64,000 nucleotides of DNA from DATFDN01 sp963762525 (GTDB lineage Bacteria; Pseudomonadota; Alphaproteobacteria; Acetobacterales; Acetobacteraceae). Positions 34,846-45,513 of this stretch are shown in pieces. The first letter of the stretch is position 1. The number at the start of each line of letters is the position of its first letter. A program made the translations under genes and the position numbers. The DNA lies in the NCBI GenBank assembly GCA_963762525.1, contig CAVXKT010000003.1:372001-436000 (forward strand). The letters are read 5' to 3'. The notes beneath the pieces were generated by a model. It made no database searches and was not told the DNA's origin. It saw only the letters and a list, made by a program, of their open reading frames with translations.

Positions 34846-34859
34846 AAGCGGAATGCCGG

Positions 34860-35756
34860 ATGGATCGCCTGGACGAGCTGACGGTGCTTCTGGCCGTCCT
34901 GGACGCGGGCAGCCTCGCCGCGGCGGGCCGACGCTTGCGCCGCTCGGCGCCGGCCGTCACGCGCACCCTGGCGGGCTTGGAGGAGCGCGTGGGCGCGCGC
35001 CTGGTCGAACGCAACACCCGCCGCCTCGCCGTAACCGAGGCCGGCCGGCGCCTGGCCGAGCTGGCCCGGCCGGTGCTGTCCGGCTACGCCGACGCGGTGC
35101 GCGATGCGAGCGAGGCGCCGCTGCGCGGCACCGTGCGCGTCACCGCGCCGGTGGTGTTCGGGCGCAAGCACACGGCGCCGCTGGTTGCCGCCTTCCTCGA
35201 CGCGCACCCGGCGCTGCGCGTCGATCTGGTGCTGGCGGATCGCAACCTCGATCTGGTCGATGAGGGGTTGGACGCCGCGGTGCGGATCGGCCCGCTCGCC
35301 GACTCCGGCCTGGTGGCGCGCCGGGTCGGCGAAGTGCGGCGGGTGCTGGTGGCGAGCCCGGCCTATCTCAGCGCGCGCGGCACCCCGCGCACGCCGCGCG
35401 AGCTGGCCGGTCACGACGCCATCTTCGCTTCCGGCCGGCCGGCGGCGGTTGAATGGCGGTTTGCCCGGGGCGCTCGCAATCGGGTGGTTCGCCCGGCGCC
35501 GCGGCTGCTCGTCAATGACGTCGAGGCGGCGCTGGTGGCGGCCCGCATGGGCAGCGGCATCGCCATGGCGCTGTCTTACCAGGTCGCGGACGACTTCGCT
35601 TCCGGCACGCTGGTGCGGCTGCTGTCCGCTTGCGAGCCGGCGCCGCTTCCGGTGCAGCTCGTCACGCCCGGCGGGCGGCACATGGCCCCGCGCGTGCGCG
35701 CGTTCCTCGACTACGCGGCCGACCGGCTCCGCGGATTGGCGGGGATCCGTCCGTAA
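34860..35756 (+). CDS. LysR-family transcriptional regulator
   Basis: A 298-residue LysR regulator. The winged helix-turn-helix is at residues 1-60 (MDRLDELTVLLAVLDAGSLA, AAGRRLRRSAPAVTRTLAGL). The effector-binding domain runs from about residue 88 (GTVRVTAPVVFGRKHTAPLV) to the end. It is divergent from the PNPOx-like gene, the typical arrangement for a LysR activator and its target. The effector cannot be inferred. Frame intact. Confidence 0.92.
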   Translation: MDRLDELTVLLAVLDAGSLAAAGRRLRRSAPAVTRTLAGLEERVGARLVERNTRRLAVTEAGRRLAELARPVLSGYADAVRDASEAPLRGTVRVTAPVVFGRKHTAPLVAAFLDAHPALRVDLVLADRNLDLVDEGLDAAVRIGPLADSGLVARRVGEVRRVLVASPAYLSARGTPRTPRELAGHDAIFASGRPAAVEWRFARGARNRVVRPAPRLLVNDVEAALVAARMGSGIAMALSYQVADDFASGTLVRLLSACEPAPLPVQLVTPGGRHMAPRVRAFLDYAADRLRGLAGIRP

Positions 35757-35762
35757 CCCCGC

Positions 35763-36638
35763 CTACCCGGTGCCGGCCGCCTGCGCGGCCTGCACCGCCT
35801 CCTCCAGCTCCTGGAAGCTCGGCATCAGCTGGTTCGGCACCATCTTGCGCCCGGTTTCGACGCTCACCTGCGGCGCATTGCCGTGCAGATGCGCGACCAG
35901 CACGGCGCGGATCACCTCGAAATACTTGGCCTCCTCCTCCACCACCGTCTTCAGGCGCGACGCCAGCGGGCCGGCGAGACCGTAGGCGAGCAGCACGCCG
36001 AGGAAGGTGCCGGTCAAAGCGCCGCCGATCATCGCCCCCAGAACGGCCGGCGGCTGGTCGATATGCGACATCGTCTTGATGACGCCGAGCACGGCGGCGA
36101 CGATGCCGAGCGCCGGCAGCGCGTCGGCCATCGATTGCAGCGCGTGCGCGCCGTGCAGCTCCTCGTGCAGCGTCTTGCGCAACTCGCGTGCCAGCACGTC
36201 CTCGATCTGGTTCGGATCGTCGGCGTTCATGCCCACCATGCGCATGTAGTCGCAGATCAGGTCGCGCGCGAAGTCGTTGCCGAGCACCTTCGGGAAGCGC
36301 CCGAAGGCGGTGCTCTCCTGCGGGTTCTCCACATGCGGTTCGACCGCCATCGGTCCCTTGGTCGCGGCCAGTCGCACCAGCACGAACAGCAGGCTCAGCA
36401 GATCGACGTAGTCGGTCTTCTTGTAAGCGGCGCCCTTCAGCACCTTCATCATGCCGCCCAGCGTGTGCTTCACGTCATGGAAGCTGTTGGCCATCAGGAA
36501 GCTGCCGACGGCGGCGCCGCCGATGGTGGCCATCTCGAACGGCAGCGCCTCCATCAGCGCGCCGATGCTGCCGCCCTCGACGATGAAGGTGCCGAAGACG
36601 CAGACCAGCAGAAAGCCGAAGCCGCCGAGGACCAGCAT
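35763..36638 (-). CDS. motA: Flagellar motor stator protein MotA
   Basis: A 291-residue inner-membrane stator protein that, with MotB, conducts protons to drive flagellar rotation. Four membrane helices: GFLLVCVFGTFIVEGG, a second with FEMATIGGAAVGSFLMANSF, and the pair ALPALGIVAAVLGVIKTMSH and LGAMIGGALTGTFLGVLLAY. The cytoplasmic loop has the conserved DPNQIEDVLARELRKTLHEE. It is transcribed after motB with a three-base gap, although motA usually comes first. No other flagellar genes are in the window. Confidence 0.93.
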   Translation of the reverse strand: MLVLGGFGFLLVCVFGTFIVEGGSIGALMEALPFEMATIGGAAVGSFLMANSFHDVKHTLGGMMKVLKGAAYKKTDYVDLLSLLFVLVRLAATKGPMAVEPHVENPQESTAFGRFPKVLGNDFARDLICDYMRMVGMNADDPNQIEDVLARELRKTLHEELHGAHALQSMADALPALGIVAAVLGVIKTMSHIDQPPAVLGAMIGGALTGTFLGVLLAYGLAGPLASRLKTVVEEEAKYFEVIRAVLVAHLHGNAPQVSVETGRKMVPNQLMPSFQELEEAVQAAQAAGTG

Positions 36639-36641
36639 CGC

Positions 36642-37712
36642 TCAGCCCGTTGGCTCCCCGGCCGGCTCGGGCGCCGGGTGTTGGCGCAGCACGGTGATGG
36701 CGATGCGCCGGTTCGCCGGCGCGAGCGGCTGCGCGGGCAGCAGCAGGTCGTGATCGGCGTGTCCGGTCACATCGCGGATGCGCTGATCCGGCAACCCCGA
36801 ATCGGCCAGCAGCCGCCGGGCCGCGTTGGCCCGCTCGGCCGAGAGGTCCCAGTTGGTCCGGCCCTGGCCCGGATAGGGCGCGGCGTCGGTGTGGCCCTGG
36901 ATGGAGACCTGGCCCGGCAAGCGGAGCAGGATCGGCGTAAGCTTGGCGATCAGCAGCCGCGCCGCCTCGTTGGGCACCGCCGAGCCGGTCGGGAACATCA
37001 CCTGATGCTCCTGATCCAGAAGCTGGATGCGCAGCCCCTCCGGCGTGAGATCGACGGCGAGCTGGCCGGCGAGCGCCGACAGCGCCGGGTCGGCGGCGAC
37101 CGCCTTGCGGATCTCGTCGGCCGCCTTCTGCAAGCGCGCCTGCTCGGCCTTCGCCTGCTCGGCCGCCTGCTCGGCCTTCGCCTTCTCGGCCGCCAACTTC
37201 TCGGCGTCCTGCCGCTCCGTCCTCGTCGGTTCGACGGTTTTCGCGGCGGCGTCGGCCGGGGGCTTCGCCGATCCGGCTTGAGCGATTTCCTTGCCGGCTC
37301 CTGCGGGGCGTGCGGATGCTCGCTTGCTCCCGGTGTCGGGCTTGCCGGGCTCGGCCGTCGCGTCGGGGTCGTCGTCGGGATCGAGCGGCACCGGGCGGTG
37401 GCCGTCGACCACCTCCACGGCGCCACGGTCGGAGACCATCGCCCCGCTGTCGAAGGCGGTATGTCCGCCGAAGGGCTGGCCGGTGCCGGAGGAGGCGTGG
37501 CTCATCAGGTTATTGGGGCTGAAATAGTCGGCGAGGCCCTTGCGCTGATCCTCGGTGGTGGCGTTCAGCAGCCACATCAGCAGAAAGAACGCCATCATCG
37601 CGGTCACGAAATCGGCGTAGGCCACCTTCCAGGCGCCGCCGTGATGGCCTTCCCCGGTCGCTCCCTCCTGGCGGCGGATGATCGGGCGGCCGCCCTTCTG
37701 TTGTCGTGCCAT
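36642..37712 (-). CDS. motB: Flagellar motor stator protein MotB
   Basis: A 356-residue stator component starting MARQQKGGRPIIRRQEGATG at 37712. The single membrane helix has the proton-carrying Asp in KVAYADFVTAMMAFFLLMWL. A long linker includes a repeated Ala/Glu/Lys coiled stretch (KAEQAAEQAKAEQARLQKAA), and the OmpA/Pal peptidoglycan-binding domain follows (VSIQGHTDAAPYPG, LSAERANAARRLLADSG, RIAITVL). Its upstream neighbour is the divergent lrp-type gene. Operon order is motB-motA. Confidence 0.92.
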   Translation of the reverse strand: MARQQKGGRPIIRRQEGATGEGHHGGAWKVAYADFVTAMMAFFLLMWLLNATTEDQRKGLADYFSPNNLMSHASSGTGQPFGGHTAFDSGAMVSDRGAVEVVDGHRPVPLDPDDDPDATAEPGKPDTGSKRASARPAGAGKEIAQAGSAKPPADAAAKTVEPTRTERQDAEKLAAEKAKAEQAAEQAKAEQARLQKAADEIRKAVAADPALSALAGQLAVDLTPEGLRIQLLDQEHQVMFPTGSAVPNEAARLLIAKLTPILLRLPGQVSIQGHTDAAPYPGQGRTNWDLSAERANAARRLLADSGLPDQRIRDVTGHADHDLLLPAQPLAPANRRIAITVLRQHPAPEPAGEPTG

Positions 37713-37809
37713 GCGCCGACACTGGCGCGAGATGCTTGATGGCCGGTTAACGCCGGACGCACGGGGTTGCGGCCGGGCGTGGAAGCAACGATATTTCGTG
37801 GCCGCGCCC

Positions 37810-38292
37810 ATGAAAATGCCATCCGAAGCCGAGACGCCGGCCCTCGACGCCATCGACCGCCGCATACTGCTGGAACTCCAGACCGATGGGCGCATGACCA
37901 ATGTCGAGTTGGCGCGCCGGGCCGGCATCTCGGCGCCGCCCTGCCTTCGGCGCGTGCGCCGGCTCGAGGAGAGCGGCGTGATCCGGGGCTATCACGCCGA
38001 CACCGACCCGCACCGCCTGGGCTGGCCGATCACCTTCTTCGCCGTGGTCGGGCTGGAGAGCCAGAAGGACATCGTGCTGTCGGGCTTCGAGGCGCTGGTC
38101 GCCGATTGGCCGGAGGTGCGCGAGTGCCACATGATCCGCGGCGGCGGCGACTTCCTGCTCAAGCTGGTGGCGCGCGACACCGCGCACGAAAACCAGCTCA
38201 CCCAGCGCTTGACCGGCTCGCAGCACGTGAGCCGGGTGCAGACCCTGCAAACCATCAACACCAGCCGCGCGCTGGCGGGCGTGCCGCTTTAG
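37810..38292 (+). CDS. Lrp/AsnC-family transcriptional regulator
   Basis: A 160-residue regulator. The start MKMPSEAETPALD at 37810 is preferred to longer in-frame options. The helix-turn-helix is LDAIDRRILLELQTDGRMTN, VELARRAGISAPPCLRRVRR. The RAM/ligand domain has GYHADTDPHRLGWPITFFAV and VRECHMIRGGGDFLLKLVAR. Lrp-family regulators sense amino acids; the several amino-acid transport and degradation genes in the window could be targets, which is inference. Confidence 0.9.
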   Translation: MKMPSEAETPALDAIDRRILLELQTDGRMTNVELARRAGISAPPCLRRVRRLEESGVIRGYHADTDPHRLGWPITFFAVVGLESQKDIVLSGFEALVADWPEVRECHMIRGGGDFLLKLVARDTAHENQLTQRLTGSQHVSRVQTLQTINTSRALAGVPL

Positions 38293-38749
38293 TGCGGTTT
38301 CGTGCGACCGGGACAGCGAATGCGCCGTCTCCTCGCCCACGGCGCTAGCGCGGGCATGAGCGGAACTCCTGAAACGCGATTGATCTGTTTCATGTGATCC
38401 GAGCCTGGGTCTATCATCACCGGTTGGCAGCGCGGCTGACCGCACGCCCAGGTTGCGGATTTCCCTTCCGCGATTTCGACTGTGCCTATTTTCTTAAACC
38501 GCCCCATTGCGGTGCTCGGCCTTCGAGCTTTATCGGCCCCGCCGCCATTCTCCCGGTTGACCGCAACCGGACCACGGTTCAATCGGCGAGCACGCCACGA
38601 AAACCGTGGTCGCCGCCGTGATCAGTGCTCCATCGGAGTGCGCCACCCGGTTCGATCAACGTCGGCCTTCATTCTCGACTGTATTTCCCGCCCCGGCGCG
38701 GCCCGCGCCGGGGGGCGTATCCGTTCGCGATCATTCAGGGAGGAAAAAC
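38293..38749. other. Intergenic region, 457 bp, no recognised gene
   Basis: Between the Lrp-type gene and the peroxidase gene. Small open frames on both strands have no family-like sequence or ribosome binding sites. The AT-richer part around 38370-38420 (ATTGATCTGTTTCATGTGAT) could hold a promoter. A strong AGGGAGGAAAAA Shine-Dalgarno at 38738-38749 belongs to the peroxidase. Confidence 0.5.
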
Positions 38750-40750
38750 ATGTCGCACGAAAACACGCCGCATAAGGTTTCGTCGATCACCACCGATCCC
38801 TCGCTCGCCGACGGCGAGCAGAACGTCATCACCGACCCGCATCTCGGTTTCGATGGCGTGGTCAGCTACGCAATCGACGGCGCCGGCAACGATCGCGCCG
38901 ATCCCTCGCTCGGCGCCGCCGGCACCGACGAGACGCGACTGGCGCCGGCGAACTTCGCCGCCGGAACCGCCGATACGCCGGTCGGCGGCACCAACCCGCG
39001 GGTAATCAGTAATACCATCTTCAACAACGATGCGAACGCCAACGATCCCGGCGGCCGCTCGGCCTATATGTACGCGTTCGGCCAATTCATCGACCACGAC
39101 ATCGACCTCAACCCGGATCAGACGCCGGCCGCCGACGGTTCGAACACGCTCGCGATGACGGTGCCGCAGAACGATCCCGCGCTGCCGCCGGGCAGTCAAA
39201 TCAGCATCACGCGCGGCCAGATCGATCCGTCGAACGACGACGCCATCAATGCCGTCACCCAATATCTCGATCTATCGCAAGTGTACGGCAGCGATGCCGC
39301 GACCGCGGCCAGCCTGCGCAACCCGGACGGCACGCTGAAGACCAGCGGCGGCGACGACCTGCCGATCAGCGACGGGCAGTACCTCGGCGGCGACGTGCGC
39401 GCGGCGGAAAATCCCGACCTTACCTCGCTCGATACGCTGTTCGTTCGCGAGCACAACTATCAGGTCGGACAGCTGCGCGCGCAGAATCCCAACCTCACCG
39501 GCGACCAGCTCTACGACATGGCCCGCGCCATCACCACCGCCGAGTACCAGAACATCGTCTACTCCGAGTTCCTGCCGGCGCTGCTGGGCAGCAGCACGCT
39601 CACCGCCTACCAGGGCTACAACCCTTCGGTCAGCCCGCAGATTTTCGAGGAATTCTCCACCGCCGCCTATCGCTTCGGCCATTCCATCATCTCGCCGACC
39701 GAGACCAAGATCGCCAATGACGGCGCGGTGCTGGAACAGCAGGATCTGGTGGCGGCCTCGGCCGAGCCGACCAGCAGCTACGGCATCAACGGCGGCGCCG
39801 ATGCGCTGCTGCGCAACCTGGCGCAGGACTACTCGCAGCAGGAAGGCGCGACCATCAACAGCGATTTGCGCAACATGCTGAATGCCAATCCGCCCGGCGA
39901 TCAGGGCGATCTCGCGGCGATCGACATCCTGCGCGAGCGTGATCTCGGCATCGCCACGCTGAACCAGACGCGGACGGCGCTCGGCCTCGCCCCCGATACC
40001 TCGTTCAGCCAGATCACCTCCGATCCGACCTTGGCCGCCGAGCTGCAGCAGGTGTACGGCAGCGTCGATCAGGTCGATCTGTTCGTCGGCGGTCTGGCGG
40101 AGGACCCGGCGCCGGGGTCGATGGTCGGGCCGACCTTCCAGGCGATCATCGCCCGGCAGTTCGAGAATCTGCGCGACGGCGATCCGCTGTTCTACCTCAA
40201 CCAGAATTTCAGTCCGGCGCTGAAGACGCAGATCGGAGACACCACGCTCTCCGACCTGATCCTCCGCGACACCGACACCACCGCGATTCAGCCGGATGCC
40301 TTCGTCGCCACCGAGCGTCATTCCAGCGACGTCGCCTCACCGAACCCGACGGCGCCGCAACTGGTGATCGGCGTCGACGATGACAACGCGACGATCAGCG
40401 GCCAGCCCGGGGTGGACAACACCATCGTCGCCGGCGCGGGTCAGGACCAGACCCTGATCGGTGGCGGCCTCAGCGACACCTTCGAGTTCATCGGTCCCGG
40501 TCATGACGACATGATCAGCGACTTCCAGCTCGGAGCCGACAAGCTCGATTTCGAGAACACCATGACGCCCACCGACTTCAGTCAGGTGAACATCACCTCG
40601 GCGGCGGATGGCTCGGCGATCGTCCAGGTTGCCGGCAACAGCGTGCAACTGACGGGGGTTCCGACCAGCGCCGTGAACAGCAGCCTGTTCGCCTTCAACC
40701 AGCAAAATCCCGCGCTGGCCAGCCAACAGACGATCCCGTCCACAAGCTGA
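38750..40750 (+). CDS. Animal-type haem peroxidase with RTX-like C-terminus
   Basis: A 666-residue bacterial peroxidase of the animal haem peroxidase (peroxidase-cyclooxygenase) superfamily. The distal His is His116 (YAFGQFIDHDIDLN), the catalytic Arg/Glu are at 233-234 (LFVREHNYQVGQL), and the proximal His is His311 (TAAYRFGHSII). YLDLSQVYGSDAATAASLR and TAEYQNIVYSEFLPALLG are further family blocks. There is no N-terminal signal peptide, but the last 110 residues (AGAGQDQTLIGGGLSDTFEF, DDMISDFQLGADKLDFEN) resemble the serralysin/RTX C-terminus of type I secreted proteins. Secretion is therefore likely without cleavage. No secretion ATPase is adjacent. Confidence 0.9.
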   Translation: MSHENTPHKVSSITTDPSLADGEQNVITDPHLGFDGVVSYAIDGAGNDRADPSLGAAGTDETRLAPANFAAGTADTPVGGTNPRVISNTIFNNDANANDPGGRSAYMYAFGQFIDHDIDLNPDQTPAADGSNTLAMTVPQNDPALPPGSQISITRGQIDPSNDDAINAVTQYLDLSQVYGSDAATAASLRNPDGTLKTSGGDDLPISDGQYLGGDVRAAENPDLTSLDTLFVREHNYQVGQLRAQNPNLTGDQLYDMARAITTAEYQNIVYSEFLPALLGSSTLTAYQGYNPSVSPQIFEEFSTAAYRFGHSIISPTETKIANDGAVLEQQDLVAASAEPTSSYGINGGADALLRNLAQDYSQQEGATINSDLRNMLNANPPGDQGDLAAIDILRERDLGIATLNQTRTALGLAPDTSFSQITSDPTLAAELQQVYGSVDQVDLFVGGLAEDPAPGSMVGPTFQAIIARQFENLRDGDPLFYLNQNFSPALKTQIGDTTLSDLILRDTDTTAIQPDAFVATERHSSDVASPNPTAPQLVIGVDDDNATISGQPGVDNTIVAGAGQDQTLIGGGLSDTFEFIGPGHDDMISDFQLGADKLDFENTMTPTDFSQVNITSAADGSAIVQVAGNSVQLTGVPTSAVNSSLFAFNQQNPALASQQTIPSTS

Positions 40751-40754
40751 GCCG

Positions 40755-41594
40755 TCAATTCAGCCGCGCGCGCAGCTCGTCCATCGCCGCGCGCGCGCGT
40801 TTGGCCGGCTCGCCTTGGGGTGCGAGGTCGAGGAAGCGAGCGAGGCAGCGCAGCGCCGCCTGGATGCGGCCGAGGCGCTGATGCATCAGCCCGGCCTCGC
40901 GCCACAGCCCCGCATGATCGGGCGCGAGGCGCAGCATGTCCTCGGCGCAGGCGACGGCGCCCTCCAGATCGCCGGCGGCGAGACGGCGCGACTTGATGTT
41001 GTTTTGCAGCCGCAGCAGCACCGCCCGGGCTCCCATCGGCCGCAGCACGCCGGGGCGCAGCTCGGCCTGCTCGCCCTCGAGGCGCTTGAGCAGTCCCCGC
41101 AGATGCCGCGCCTCCAGCGGCGTGCCGCCGTCGAAGACGTCAAGCACGAGCTGGCTGCCGCGACCCTCCAGCGCGATCAGAAAATGCGCCGGGAAATCGA
41201 CGCCGTGGGCGCCCCACCCGGCGGCACGCGCGGTGTGCAGCCAGAGAATGCCGAGCGCGACCGGCAGGCCCTTCCGCCGCTCGATCACGCGCAGCAGATT
41301 GGCGTTGGCGGGGTCGTCGTAGGTGCCGCTGTCGCCGCGATAGCGGTGCTTGCCGACCAGCAGGCCGGCCAACGCCTCGGCGCGGATCGACAACCCGGCG
41401 TCGCGTCCGAGCCGGCGCGCCAAATCGACCGCCTCGCGCGCCAGCGCGGTCAGCTCCGCGCGCCCGCCCGGCCAGTCGGCATCGGGCGCATCGACGCGCG
41501 CCAGCAACAGCGCGGCCTCGGCAATGTCGATCTCCGGGTCGGGCAGTTGGCCGATAGCGTCGAGTGCGGCCCTGGGATCGCGCGGCGGGGACAT
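40755..41594 (-). CDS. SirB1-family protein (transglutaminase-like plus TPR)
   Basis: A 279-residue protein with a SirB1/transglutaminase-like core (RGDSGTYDDPANANLLRVIE, RRKGLPVALGILWLHTARAA, GVDFPAHFLIALEGRG) and a C-terminal tetratricopeptide stretch (GDLEGAVACAEDMLRLAPDH, RLGRIQAALRCLARFLDL). The family is widespread and often linked to protein processing or redox regulation, but the biochemical role is unknown. It converges on the peroxidase gene with a four-base gap and follows thiC. Confidence 0.87.
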   Translation of the reverse strand: MSPPRDPRAALDAIGQLPDPEIDIAEAALLLARVDAPDADWPGGRAELTALAREAVDLARRLGRDAGLSIRAEALAGLLVGKHRYRGDSGTYDDPANANLLRVIERRKGLPVALGILWLHTARAAGWGAHGVDFPAHFLIALEGRGSQLVLDVFDGGTPLEARHLRGLLKRLEGEQAELRPGVLRPMGARAVLLRLQNNIKSRRLAAGDLEGAVACAEDMLRLAPDHAGLWREAGLMHQRLGRIQAALRCLARFLDLAPQGEPAKRARAAMDELRARLN

Positions 41595-41630
41595 CTGCGA
41601 GTGCTATTCCGCCCGGCGCCCCCGCGCAAC

Positions 41631-43464
<1,834 letters not shown>

Positions 43465-43514
43465 GGGCATTCTCCCTCTGGCAGCCGGTGCGGGTGGGGA
43501 TGTTGCCCATGTGC

Positions 43515-43606
43515 CCGTCCCTACGCCGGCATGACCCGGATCAGGTGCAAGGGTCTCCGGCCCTGGTGCCGGACTCTCAGCCCCGTTCAGGCGGGACACC
43601 CCTCGG
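43515..43606 (-). ncRNA. TPP riboswitch (THI element)
   Basis: Read on the minus strand, the leader holds GAGGGGTGTCCCGC, GGGGCTGAGAGTCC, ACCCTTGCACCTGATCCGGG and CCGGCGTAGGGAC in the correct order. These are the P1/P2 start, the CUGAGA loop, the ACCUGAUC element and the closing AGGGA of the thiamine pyrophosphate aptamer. It ends about 50 bases upstream of the thiC start, consistent with repression of translation or transcription when TPP is abundant. Confidence 0.93.
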
Positions 43607-43718
43607 TTGAGGGCGAGATTGCGGCGCGGGCGGGAAGGTGTCAAATGCCGTTCAAGCGCTGCAAGTTCGTCAGCACCGGGACCTCATTCCGAGACCCCCG
43701 AAACAGCGGGGAGGCCAT

Positions 43719-43802
43719 ATGCCCATTCCAACCGAACCGGTCGGCTCGCTGCCGCGGGTGAAGGGCACGCAGATGGCCTCGGAGCGGCCCGACGTGACCT
43801 GA
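43719..43802 (+). pseudogene. MetE-like methionine synthase 5' remnant
   Basis: A 27-codon frame with a good GGGGAGG ribosome binding site. It begins MPIPTEPVGSLPR, which matches the N-terminus of cobalamin-independent methionine synthase-like proteins (P-T-E-x-x-G-S-x-P-R). After residue 13 the similarity stops and TGA follows at 43800-43802. The rest of the gene is missing. It is divergent from the thiC leader. Confidence 0.6.
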
Positions 43803-43979
43803 GCCGCGCGACCGGGGGCTCGCAAATCCGCCCTGCGGTCTCCGGAGTTCGGTCGGCGCTTGCGATCGGCGACGGCTTGCCGGATGAAGGCGCGGCAAGG
43901 ACGTGCGCGTTCGCGTTTCCGTGCTTGCTCACGATCCCGGGTAATCATCCCGATAATCTCCGTCAGGGACCGCCGACAG

Positions 43980-45513
43980 ATGAACCTTGCCGAACGCGCG
44001 CGCCATCGGGTCGCGTCCCTCTCGAAGCTTGCCGCCGGAACGACGAATGAACCGACTTTGCCGACGATCTTGGCGCTGCTCGCGAGCTTTGCCGCGGTGT
44101 GGGCGCTCTATTTCAGCATCGCCGAGGCGCCGGTCGCGATCAAACACGATATGGCGGAAGCCTACGCGTGGGGGCGGGAGTTCCAGTGGGGCTACAACCA
44201 GCACCCGCCGTTCTGGGCCTGGATATGCGGTCTGTGGTTCACCCTGTTTCCGCGCACCCAATGGGCCTTCGCCCTGCTGAGCAGCACCAACGCGGCGATC
44301 GGACTGTGGGGCGCGTGGAGGCTGATCGGCGACTTCGCCGAAGGGCGAACCCGGGTCGGGGCGTGGACGCTGCTGCTGCTGACGCCCGCTTACACCTTCT
44401 ACGCCTACAAATACGATGCGAACACGATTTTCCTGTCGATTTGGCCGTGGGCGCTGCATTACTTCGTGAAATCGATGCATGGCCGCCGCATCGGCGACGC
44501 CGTCGCGTTCGGCGCCTGCGTCGGCCTCGCCCTGCTGTCGAAATACTATGCGTTGATCCTGATCGCGACCTGCTGCCTCGCCACGCTCCAGCATCCGAGC
44601 CGCCGGCAATACCTCGCATCGGCGTCGCCCTATGCCGCCGCCGCCGTGGCGGCGGTGGTCTGCGCGCCGCATGTGCTGTGGCTGCTGCACCATCGGGCGC
44701 CGCCGCTGCGCTATCTCGCCGGCATTTCGGGCTGGCCCCTGCATTACGTGGCCGCGCACGCGGCGAAGACCCTGTTGGGCGCGCTGGGCATGAATCTCGG
44801 GGTGGTTCTCGCGATCGCGCTGTCGGCCCGGGGCACCTTGCGCGAAGTCCCGATGCGCGACCTGCGCGGCCCGGCGACTGCGCGTCCTCGCCACGCTCGC
44901 GCTGGCGCCGCTCCTGCTGACCGTCGCGAGCGCGCTGGCGCTGCGGACCACCAGCACCACGGAAATGACGATCGGAACCTTTCCGCTCCTGCCGCTGCTC
45001 GCAATCGAAGTGGTCGGGCTTCGCGATCGCGATCGGCTGTGTCGGACCGGCACCCGGCTGGCCGGCGCGGTGACGCTCGCCGCCCTGGCGCTGTCGCCGG
45101 CGATCGCGCTGGCGCGCACCTATTGGACGCACAACGCCATGGACGCGTCGCCGTTTCGGGAGGTGGCGATCGCGGCCACCCGGATTTGGCACCGGCGGAC
45201 GTCACTGCCGCTGGCCTATGTCGGCGGTTCCGACTGGGACGAGAACGCGACGGCGTTCTACAGCCCCGACCGGCCGCAGGTCTTCGTGCATTTCGATTAC
45301 GCCCGCAATCTCTGGGTCTCGCCGGAGGCGCTCGCCGAACACGGGCTGCTCTCGGTGTGCGTCAGCGGTGACGCGGTCTGTCTCGACGCCACCGCCGCTT
45401 TCGCAACCCCGCAGACGACCCGGACCGAGCTATCCTCGGCGCATGCCTTCTGGGGTCATGTGGCGAAGCCGGTGCGGTTCGTGGTGACGGTCATCCCGCC
45501 GCGAGCCCGCTGA
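43980..45513 (+). CDS. ArnT/PMT-like membrane glycosyltransferase, frame-broken
   Basis: A GT-C-fold membrane glycosyltransferase (dolichyl/undecaprenyl-phosphate sugar type) of about 510 residues. The first loop carries acidic residues near the first helix (DMAEAYAWGREFQWGYNQHP), as in PMT_2/ArnT enzymes, then PPFWAWICGLWFTLFPR and about ten membrane helices. Near 44872 one extra base breaks the frame; the second part resumes LRVLATLALAPLLLTVASAL and ends with the extracytoplasmic domain AYVGGSDWDENATAFYSPDR. The donor is probably a polyprenyl-phosphate sugar. It may modify lipid A or cell-surface polymers; target unknown. Confidence 0.8.

Noticed and set aside
38289..38582. A 97-residue minus-strand frame in the Lrp-peroxidase gap
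   Set aside because: No ribosome binding site, no family-like sequence and mixed low-complexity composition.
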